From the NCBI GenBank assembly GCA_020465985.1, contig JAANYP010007958.1, positions 124,001 through 188,000 on the forward strand: a stretch of 64,000 bases of DNA, written 5' to 3'. Origin of the DNA: Centrapalus pauciflorus (lineage: Eukaryota; Streptophyta; Magnoliopsida; Asterales; Asteraceae). The number at the start of each line of letters is the position of its first letter. The first letter of the stretch is position 1. Shown here one piece after another: positions 47,052-56,031 of this stretch. The notes below the pieces were generated by a model, which saw nothing but the letters and a program-made list of their open reading frames with translations, did not search any database and was not told where the DNA came from. A program made the position numbers and the translations under genes.

Positions 47052-47072
47052 CCTCTTTTCTTTCATGTGCAG
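46815..47072 (+). other. Candidate 258-nt phase-0 intron across the gag stop
   Basis: Donor CAG|GTAAGA at 46812-46820 is full consensus. The 3' end has branch-like CTAAC (47048-47052), a pyrimidine tract (TCTTTTCTTTC) and GTGCAG (ending 47072), with 21 nt from branch A to AG. Length is 258 = 3 x 86. The intron starts and ends on codon boundaries of the gag frame and contains the TAA stop. Splicing would join gag to pol in frame, upstream of the protease motif FVDSGCS. Not proven: no RNA data. Confidence 0.5.
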
Positions 47073-48924
47073 GAGATAACTACAGGTCCAAACAACAAGT
47101 GGTTCGTCGACAGTGGTTGCTCCAGGCACATGACGGGGGAAAGAAGTCTACTCACAGACTTCAAGGGAGGAAATAGGGGATTCGTATCATTCGCGGGTAA
47201 CAAAGGTGGAAATATCACGGGTACCGGAGTGGTCACTAATGGGACAATCACGTTGGACCAAGTTTATCACGTTGATAAACTGGTTCACAATCTCATTAGT
47301 GTATCTCAAATCTGTGATAGGAAGAACTCAATGTTATTTACTGACACTGAGGCGTTAGTGCTAAAGCCGGGATTCAAAATTCCTAAAGAATGGGTGTTGA
47401 TGCGGGCGCGAAGGAAGAATGACTTGTACATGCTGGATATGAACAAGCCGAAGTCTTCGATTGGGCCAATTTGCTTATTATCCAAAGCTTCGGAAACGTA
47501 ATCCGTACTGTGGCACAGACGCATGGCTCACCTGCACCTAAGGAAGATGAATTACATAACGAAGAATGGACTTGTGCAGGGTGTGCCTATGAAGAGCTTT
47601 CAGTTCGAGGACAAGTGTCTACCGTGCATGAAGGGCAAGCAACATAAAAAGACACACAAGTCCAAGAAGCAGAACTCAATATCCTCAACATTCGATTTGT
47701 TGCATATGGACCTTTTCGGCCCTATCAACAAAAGGAGTATAGGAGGTAGTTGGTTTTGTTTAGTTATCACTGACGATTACTCACGGTTTTCTTGGGTTTT
47801 CTTTTTAGGTACAGAGGACGAGACGGCTTCAAAGCTCATCGGGTTCTTAGACCAAGTGGAGAACTCCTACGGAACAAGGGTTAAACATATTCGTAGTGAT
47901 AATGGGACTGAATTTAAAAACTCTCTAATTGGTGTATATTGCCTATTAAAGTGCATAGTGCATCAATTCAGTGCACCATATGAACCTCAACAAAATGGGG
48001 TGGCCGAACGTAAAAATAGAACATTGATTGAGGCTGCAAGGACTATGCTTTCGGATTCAAAGCTTCCTACCATGTTTTGGGGGGCGGCAGTGAATACCGC
48101 GTGCCATATTTTAAACCAAGTCCTTACAGTCAAATCATTGAACAAAACATGCTATGAAATTTTGAATAAAAGGCCACCTAACTTAACTGGATTCGAACCG
48201 TTTGGTGTACCATGCACTCTTTTACGAACAAAACATCAACCGAAGTTTGGTGAAAAGGCTGACGAAGGATACTTCCTAGGTTATGTGCCGAACTCACCAA
48301 ACAAACGGGTTTTTAACAAAACGAGTGGTACTGTGGAGATTGTGTATAATATTGAAGTCACAAGTTATACACATGAACCCCAAACTGGTCCGGAATGGTT
48401 ATTTGACTATGATAAATTGTTTGAGTCATTTAACATTCCTTTAGATGATACTGCAGGTACAATCGAAAAAGACATGGCGACGTTGCACCTAAATGACGAT
48501 GGCCATATTTTTCCGAGGACTACGTTCGAATCTACATCCGAGCCTACTGCGACTGTAGATAGATCTCCAGAAGTTGCTGATCAAGAGGCACCTAACACTG
48601 AGAATCAGACTCAAGCATCAAGTTCTAACTCTGAGGAAAACGTCCGTGAGGAGGAAAATGTAGAAGCTGAGCCTGTTCCCCCATTAGGTGAGATAAGATC
48701 TAACTTAGGAGATAATCTAAGGGTTGATGAAATAGAAACCTCTAGGATTAACAAGAACCATCCATTAGAAAGCATCATAGGAAATCCTAACGAGGGTGTG
48801 AGGACTCGGAGTAGTGTAAATAACAACACTGTGTTGTTGTCGATGATAAGCGACTCCGAGGCATATCACACATGTCTATATTCATGTTTCATATCGCAAG
48901 TAGAGCCTAAGAATGTGCAAATGG

Positions 48925-49240
48925 CACTACTACAAAATGGGCCTATTGCAACCTTTTATAAGCGACTTTTATATAATGAGTTGCATTTGATTCTAAAGCA
49001 AGTTTAAAAAAATAATGGTTGCATTAGAAGATCTAATGCAACATTTAATTTAAAGGGTTACAAATTTAATTGAAAAATTGCAACATTTATAAAAAAAGGT
49101 TGCATTTGTTATAGGCTAAAAGTAACATTTATTTTAAAAGGTTGCATATATGTAAAGCAAATGCAACATTTTTTAAAAAAAGTTACATCTAACTTGTGAA
49201 TGTAATTTCTTTTATTTTTTCTTAAAAATAAAATATATAA
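48925..49240. repeat. CACTA-2 left subterminal array
   Basis: TGCAAC / GGTTGCAT motifs in both orientations, about ten copies, sparser than at the right end. The next 100 bp are plain AT-rich DNA. A 'ggcgtgtttgatac' block at 49345-49500 resembles 2468-2585 in CACTA-1. Confidence 0.7.
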
Positions 49241-49539
49241 CTATTTTAGGACGTCTTATTTTTTTACAAATTAACCGCACCACCCCTTCACAGGTCTCCT
49301 AAATCTCTTGGACGGTTGTTTACACTTCACACTCCAAAAACCCTCAAGGCGTGTTTGATACAGAAAAATATGGTCAAAGAAATAAAATACAAAAATAATT
49401 TCCTTATTTGTTTAATTTAGGTTTAAGAAATAAAAAATGAGAAATAAATTAAGTGATTCCATTTCCGTATTTTTACTTCCCTCCCAAAGGTAAAGAAAAG
49501 GGGGAATTGAAAATTTCATGTTAAAAAACACCCAGCTGC

Positions 49540-51250
49540 AAACCATTTTTGTTCCCATTTATTTGTCTTCCATGTTCTCCCACCCAAATCCATCAGGCGA
49601 TTTTCCCTCCTCCGCCTCCGCCAAACCATCTCCGGCAACCTTCAGGCGTCGTCCTTCTTCTCTTTTCCAATCTCCATTCCAAGTGGTGGTCTCCGGTCTC
49701 TTCCTTGTCTCTTTTGTTATTGTTCAAGATATTGAACCCTAGCCAGCCTAACTTGCCGGTGACGACTTCCTCTCTCTCTGCAAAACCTAGCCACCTTAGA
49801 CGGCGGCGACTTTTTGGTGGTTTCCATCTCCTTCTCTCGACGGCGGCGTTCTGTTGTCTACTTGCGGCAGCAGGTCGGTGTTGTTTTAAAACCGTATTTT
49901 GTGCGGCGGCGGCAGGTGGTTTCAAGGGGGTTTATCTTTTCTTGGCGGCAGCTTTCTGGTGGTTTCCATTTTCGATCAAGGTTTCTCTCCCTCTCTATTT
50001 GTCTTTTGGGTTCATATATATTACTTTAAGACCTATTTTCAGATTGGGTTTTTAGGTTCAAATCCTAGATTTGAAAGTCTGTTTATGTTCAAAATGTTAT
50101 GCTTCATTTGAAAAGTTACAGATTGTATTGTAGTTTCAGATTCATGGTTTTATTTTTTAATTTGGATTTATGCTTATTTGTTTCAAAGAATCATGCTACT
50201 TTAAGAGATTATTTGATGAATTCATCTTACCAGTGGGTTCAAGAATCAAAACTAGTGACGGTTGTTTCAATACTAAATAAGTTTATATATCTACAGTTTA
50301 GTGGACTTGGACTTGTGGAAAATTGTTTTATGTTTTATTAATTGCAATGATATACTTAATAATTTCTTCAAATCACTGCATTTATTTGTTATGAACAGAG
50401 CTGCCTGTGTGTATGTTTTCCAATATACACATACACGCATATGTCGATATACGTGTCATGCTTGATTGCTTGTTGAGTATTGAATTTAAGAATTTGATAC
50501 TAATGCTTTGTTGACTTAATATTCATGCTTTGTTGACTTAATATTCTGATCTCGATGATGCTAATGGGGCATTTGTTTTAGGTTGATACCTTAATTTATT
50601 TCCCTTGCTATATGATGCAATTCTAGTTTAAGAACTTGTTTGATAAATCATTGAAGTTTTAGAAGCATTTTATGTTTGATTTGTTTCAAAGAATCGTACT
50701 TATTTATGAACTTGTTTGATAAATCATAGAACTTTGAAATTTGAATTTATATAATCTAGGTATATATTGTGTGATTTAAGAACAAATAATGTTTTTATTT
50801 ATGTAGATGGCAAGGCCACCTTTGAGACGACAACTAGTTGCCATAGGAGCAATTTATGCAATGTATTTTGTTATTTGCTGGTGGATAATGTGCACTTCTC
50901 ATTTGCATCGTTCAATTGAATATAGAATGTTGCGTAGAAAATATTTGAGTTACCATAATATGCGTGAAAATATGAAGATGATGGTTTACGAAAAAGACGT
51001 TATGAGTGTGGTTAACATAAGAATGAATATACATGCATTTTCAACACTATGTAATATACTAGAAAGTAGGGGAGGACTAAAAATTTGTAAAAATATGCTA
51101 GTCGATGAGCAAGTTGCTATGTTTTTACATACCCTTGCTCATAATGCAAAAAATAGGATATTAACAAAAAAAATTGCATTTTCCTATGTGTTTATGGTTT
51201 CTAAACGCACTTCAAATTACTTCATAGGCTTGTTCATTTCATATCTATAA
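49540..51250 (+). pseudogene. Captured gene fragment in CACTA-2: 5' exon, intron, DUF8040 (Harbinger/ALP1-like) exon
   Basis: A CT-rich then GCGGCGG-bearing block (49540-49980) looks like a plant 5' UTR exon and ends AAG|GTTTCT. An 826-bp AT-rich intron follows, ending TTATGTAG at 50806, directly before ATG 50807. The 147-codon ORF 50807-51250 has an N-terminal hydrophobic stretch (AIYAMYFVICWWIM), then IHAFSTLCNILESRGGL, VDEQVAMFLHTLAHNAKNRI and SKRTSNYF. This is the pattern of DUF8040, found ahead of the DDE domain in plant PIF/Harbinger-derived nucleases. The DDE nuclease part is absent. The spliced structure suggests a domesticated or host-like gene was captured, not a bare transposon. 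Confidence 0.65.
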
Positions 51251-51860
51251 ATTAATTATATTTATATTTTGTTATAAAAGTATAGTTGTGTTAGTTGGGC
51301 TTGCAATATTTTGTTTATACATAAGACACACATTTGCTTAGTTATTATTAATGCAGCAGGATAACCCGTAACTGATCACTTAAATCCCATGTTGGTGTTT
51401 GTTTGGAAGAAGATATTGAGAACCAACGAGATAAATTAGTTGAAGATGCGATGAAGAAGCTTATGCAAAAATTGCCTCTCCAAGTTCGTGAGTTTCTAGC
51501 ATGAGTTATCGTCTATGTTTGGTTCAAGGTATGATGTCATTACGATCATGACAAGTATAACTATTTCATCAATTTGATTATTTTGGTTTGAGTTGGTACT
51601 TACTATTATTATGTTTGTGTGACAGGCAACTTTGTTTGGGATATCGATATATATATGAAGACCGGTGTTTTCTGGAGGAGTAAGATACTTTTTGTCATTA
51701 CAATTAACAATTATTATATAGAATATTGTGTTTTGAGATTATTTTGTAATTGGTGAAGGATTTTGATACCTTTTAATTATTGTAATCGACATTTTTTTGA
51801 ATTGGTGATGCTTATTAATTGTATTCGTGTATTAAAAGGTTATACTTTTTGTAACTAAAT
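51251..51860 (+). other. CACTA-2 interior after the DUF8040 exon
   Basis: AT-rich. An acceptor-like 'ttattaatgcag' near 51356 precedes a short open stretch (51393-51504) reading EEDIENQRDKLVEDAMKKL and ending QVREFLA then TGA. I do not recognise it. It may be a further captured exon. Nothing else is visible. Confidence 0.3.
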
Positions 51861-52291
51861 TCATAAATGTTGCATTTGAAAATAAAAAAAGTTGCATTTG
51901 AATGTAAAAAAGGTTGTATTTGAGCATAAAAAGGTTGCATTTGAGTTTAAAATAAGTTGTATTTTAATGTGAAAAGGTTGCATTTGAAAGTAAAAAAATG
52001 TTGCATTTGAGTTCGAAAAAGGTTGCATTTGATGTAAAAAAGGTTGCATTTGCTTGTGAAAAAGGTTGCATTAGTTTGTAAAAAGGTTGCATTCTAAAAA
52101 GGTTGCATTTCTATAATTAATGCAACTTTTTTAAAAAAGGTTCCATATTCTACCAAAAAGGTTACTTTAGACCTAATGCAAGAGGACATAATGCAACTCT
52201 TGCTAAAAGGTTGCTTTAGGCATAATGCAGCTTTTTATAGGCCTAATGCAACATTTTGCCAAGGTTGCAATAGGCTTGTTTTGTTGTAGTG
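51861..52291. repeat. CACTA-2 right subterminal array
   Basis: About a dozen tandem-like copies of AAAAGGTTGCATTTGA at 16-22-bp spacing (51865-52115), then AATGCAAC forms running to the terminal repeat ending at 52291. Confidence 0.85.
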
Positions 52292-53810
52292 TGGCACTTA
52301 AGGATAACTCCTGGGTTGAAGCGATGCAGGAAGAACTTTCGCAATTTTGGAAACTAGAAGTGTGGGAGTTAGTTCCATTACCTCGAGGGGAAGTTGCCAT
52401 AGGAACCAAATGGGTTTTTAAGTGCAAAAGAGACGATCGGGGTATAGTCACGCGCAACAAGGCTAGGTTAGTTGTAAAGGGTTTCAACCAAGAGGAGGGA
52501 ATCGATTACAACGAGGTTTTTGCACCAGTAGCAAGGCTGGATGCCATTAGGTTCTTTCTAGCTTTTGCCTCCTTCAAGGGCTTTAAGGTATATCAGTTAG
52601 ATGTTAAGAGTGCTTTCCTGTAAGGGAAAGTGAAGGAGTTGGTATACGTAGAACAACCGCCCGGATTTACAGATCCAAAATATCCTGATAGAGTATATCG
52701 TTTAGATAAGGCTCTATATGGATTGCATCAGGCACCTAGGGCGTGGTATGAGACTCTATCAAACCATCTGTTAGAGAACGGTTTTGAAAGGGTAGGATAG
52801 ATAGTACTCTGTTTGTTAAGAGGAAGGGAGATCACTTTATCTTGGTGCAAGTGTACGTTGATGATATCATCTTTGGATCATCAGACGAACAGATGTGCCA
52901 AGATTTCGAGAAGGTGATGAAGTCTAAGTTCGAGATGAGTGCTATGGGGGAGTTGAATTTCTTTTTAGGGTTACAAGTTGACCAGAAGAAGGAAGGGATG
53001 TTTATCCATCAGACTAAGTATGTCTATGACATATTATAACGTTTCGGGATGGAAGGAACTAAGTTGACTGCCCATTTCAGCACGCCGATTCAAGTGAATC
53101 ATAATCTCGGGCCGGGTACTGAAAGTGATGCCGATGTGGATCCGACTTTATAGCGGGCCATGATTGGGTCACTTATGTATGTAACTGCTTCAAGACCTGA
53201 TATTATGTTTGCTGTTTGTATTTGTGCTAGGTTTCAGGCGAATCCAAAGGAGATGCATATGAAAGCTGTGAAGCGGATTCTACGATACCTCAAGTCGAAA
53301 CCGAAGCTGGGACTTTGGTATCACGCGGAGGGAGATCTAGAGTTGGAGGCGTTCACAGATTCTGACTACGGAGGATGCAGCTTGACGTGCAAATCAACAA
53401 CTGGAGGTTGTCAGTTCCTAGGAGGGAGATTGGTATCCTGGCAATGCAAGAAACAAACATCGGTAGCCGTTTCAACGTGCGAGGCCGAGTATGTTGCTGC
53501 TGGTAGTTGCTGCTCACAGGTTCTGTGGATACAACAACAATTGCGGGATTACGGTTTGGCTTACACTCAAACTCCAATTAGGATAGACAATCAATCTACA
53601 ATTGCTATTACAAATAATCCAGTTAAACATAATAAAACAAAGCACATAGACATAAGGCATCATTTTATTTGTGATTGTGCTGAAAAGAACTTAATCAAAC
53701 TGGTAAAAGTGGCAACAGAAGATAATAATGCAGATTCATTTACCAAAGCGTTTGATAAGTCACGGTTTGAGTATTTAATTCAACTGAATGGAATGCGCAA
53801 CCCAGAGTAA

Positions 53811-56025
53811 TTGGACCTTAGTATGAGTAGCTTATTTTCTTTTTAGTCGTAGTATTTCTTTCTTTACAGTAGTCTGCTAATTTAGGAAAGTTTCTATTTT
53901 TGGTAAGTTTCTATTTTTAGTAAGTTTCTATTTTTAGTAAGTTTCTATGTTTAGTAAGTTTTTAGTTTTAGTAAGTTAGTAGGTTAGCTTATTTATTGCT
54001 ATTTCTTATGAAAAACAAAAGAAAAAAGAGAGAAAATCATAAAATTATAAAAAAAAAAGAGAATATCAGAAAATGAGTTAAGTCTTAGATACATAGGTTC
54101 AAAGTGACGAAAATTAGCACAGTCGTTACAAACTCTAAGTGTTTAGGCTTTCACACATAATGCAACTAAATTCTAAGTGTTATACTTTATTTAGTTTGAT
54201 GTGTTGGTAGGCATAATACATATAGGGAATCTCAAGGCTAATAAAATATTCTAGAAAAAGTCAAGCGTGTCACTAACTTAGAAGTATGACCAATCGGTCT
54301 TAATTTTTATGTACAAGACATACAAACTTTGAGTCTAAGTGAGGTATGCAAACTATCTGGGGATGTATGGCAACATCAAATACATCTGAAAATGGAAAGA
54401 ATAGAAATATCATATAAAACTGAGAGTCGAAAACATGCAACTCTGTTGTACGTAAGTACAGACCTGTTGTCTTTGTTTAGATTCGGGTTAGCAGATATGT
54501 CGCTCTGTTGTACGTCAGTACAGACCTGTCACCGCTGTCTGCTAACTTTAAAAATAAACCTTAAGTCAAACTAAGACACTTTGTTGTATGAAAATACAGA
54601 CCTGCGTCCGATGTCTGTCTTTTAAATAAAGTTTGCAAATACCAACAAGTTAGAATCTTTGTCTGTGTGCCTTGATCATAAAAGTATGTCTATGTCTGAG
54701 TCACGTAAGATAATTTCCTGATAAATAAAAATGCCAAGGGATATTCCGAAATGTAGAGTGTTTAAAGGGGTAAAATACCAACAATCGGCTAAATAGGTAT
54801 GTCACGACAAATAATCAAAGGAATCAAAAATTCCTAAGTGTGAAAGTTTAAGTACTGAAAGTAAGAATCAGACATCGCTATCTGATTGAACCTTTCTTAG
54901 ACTATACTCATCAAAAATATTTTATTTAGAGTTTAGCATAGGTTGTTAATTTTAATAAGTTTAGTGTAAGTCTTAGTTAAATTTTTAGTCAAGTTTAAAA
55001 TTTTCTAGTTTTACTTATCTTATTTTATTTTATTTTAATTTATTTTACCTTAGTTTATTTTATTTTAGTTTAATTTTTACTTAGGTAAAAGGTCAAAAAT
55101 TACTGAGGGTGCATTCAAAGTTGGATAAAGTAAACATTGCGTGAAATATCTGTGCTTAGGGTAAAAGCATTGGCATAGTTTATCTTGTTACACAATACAG
55201 GAGAAAAAGGTTGAAAAAGTTGAAGTTATTTCAAAATTTTCGAAATTTTTCTAAGTGTTTGGTGGTTTCGAGTTTAGGACAGACTCGAATGTGGAAGGAT
55301 TCGAATCTGTCAGTAGATTCGAGTCTATCCTTAGACTCGAAGGTTGTTAGTATATATAGGTCAACAGTGAAGTCATTTATTTCTTACTGTTCTCGAATCT
55401 ACTTTCTCGAATCTACTGTGGCGATTTCGAATCTATCCTCGAATCTATCGTATTTCTCCTAAACGACATTTTGTCGAGTTTGAAGCTAGTGTGTTCGATT
55501 CTACTCTTGCATCTAGGTATAATCAACTTAATTGTACAAGATTCATGTAGTTTTATACACAAATTTTAGGCTAAATCATCAATTTTTGAAGGTTTAAGGG
55601 TCGAATAGGGTTTTTCCAAAATTACCAAGTTTGGATCGATAAACAGTCAAATTAAAGGCATATATCTGTGATTAGTAACTAGTAGGACTAATGAATGTAA
55701 TTTTCTAAGTCTAAAAGGGTTAAAATCAAGAGATTTGGTCTTGAAATAATGTCGGCATTTCGAATCTGTTCTTGACGTTTCTCGAATCTGTCATTAGATT
55801 CGAGAGGGCCATTGATTCGAATCTGTCGATCACATTCGAAAAGGGACAATTCGAATCTGTTACTTTCGAATCTATTTTTAATTTGCACTATTTAATCTAA
55901 ATCTTATTAAACTTGTAGAAATTTAATTGTGTTGGGTTTTGTACTTAAACAAGTTCAAAATAAAATAGATTTAAATTTAAAAAAGTTTATTGATTTTTAA
56001 TGAATCTAATGATTTTGTTTATTTT
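53811..56025 (+). other. S1 pol-ORF3 spacer
   Basis: 2.2 kb, non-coding, yet collinear with S2 23641-25628. It holds a 17-bp tandem repeat (AGTAAGTTTCTATTTTT, about five copies, 53884-53965), the triple hairpin repeat (54441-54604), a TTTTA microsatellite region (55018-55075) and about 20 TCGA-core motifs (55265-55875). Confidence 0.75.
54441..54604 (+). repeat. S1 triple 26-bp hairpin-forming repeat
   Basis: Copies at 54441-54466, 54503-54528 and 54579-54604 share CTCTGTTGTACGT and GTACAGACCTG. Inside, TGTAC and GTACA are inverted (loop GTAA or GTCA); copy 3 has the weaker TGTAT/ATACA. Spacing is 62 and 76 bp. S2 has the same three at matching spacing. Confidence 0.75.
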
Positions 56026-56031
56026 GCAGAA
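56004..56031 (+). promoter_or_regulatory. 3' splice-site-like signal before S1 ORF3
   Basis: CTAAT (56006-56010), U-rich GATTTTGTTTATTTTGCAG ending at 56029, AA, then ATG 56032. This is the same arrangement as in S2 (23640-23604). It supports ORF3 expression from a spliced RNA. It also decides the start: ATG 56032 is used rather than any codon upstream of the acceptor. Confidence 0.6.

Larger units (their letters stand above)
48925..52291. mobile_element. CACTA-2: 3.37-kb non-autonomous CACTA element inside S1 pol
   Basis: Left end CACTACTACAAAATGGG at 48925. The right end on minus reads CACTACAACAAAACAAG. It is flanked by TGG (48922-48924, 52292-52294). Removing it with one TGG restores the reading VQMALKDNSW, which is uninterrupted in S2 (VQMTLKDNSW). 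Both ends have AAAGGTTGCATT-type arrays. There is no transposase gene. Its termini match CACTA-1 in the first dozen bases, so both belong to one family. Lying inside a young retroelement, it is itself very young. Confidence 0.95.
47073..53810 (+). pseudogene. S1 pol, split by CACTA-2 and broken by stops
   Basis: Protease WFVDSGCSRHMTG near 47100. TAA at 47499-47501 replaces Glu of the S2 copy, just before LWHRRMAHLHL. Integrase: zinc-finger region, MDLFGP, RSDNGTEF, PQQNGVAERKNR near 47700-48020. CACTA-2 (48925-52291) then cuts the linker inside VQMALKDNSW. RT: GTKWVFKCKRDD, NEVFAPVARLDAIR, TAA at 52621-52623, ALYGLHQAPRAWY, a frameshift near 52796, YVDDIIFG near 52857, TAA at 53037-53039, TAG at 53151-53153. 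RNase H: DSDYGGCS, CEAEYVAAG, DIRHHF. It ends at TAA 53808-53810. The domain order is that of Ty1/copia. Confidence 0.95.

Noticed and set aside
49019..49240. CACTA-2 repeats as part of S1 pol
   Set aside because: The TGG duplication, terminal repeats and the uninterrupted S2 sequence show a separate insertion.
49593..49925. Basic minus-strand ORF and hydrophobic plus-strand ORFs in the CT/GCGGCGG-rich block
   Set aside because: Best explained as a captured 5' UTR exon; open frames follow from base composition.
55990..56031. Upstream extension of S1 ORF3 before ATG 56032
   Set aside because: It lies within the acceptor-like signal and is not conserved in S2; the start is placed after the AG.
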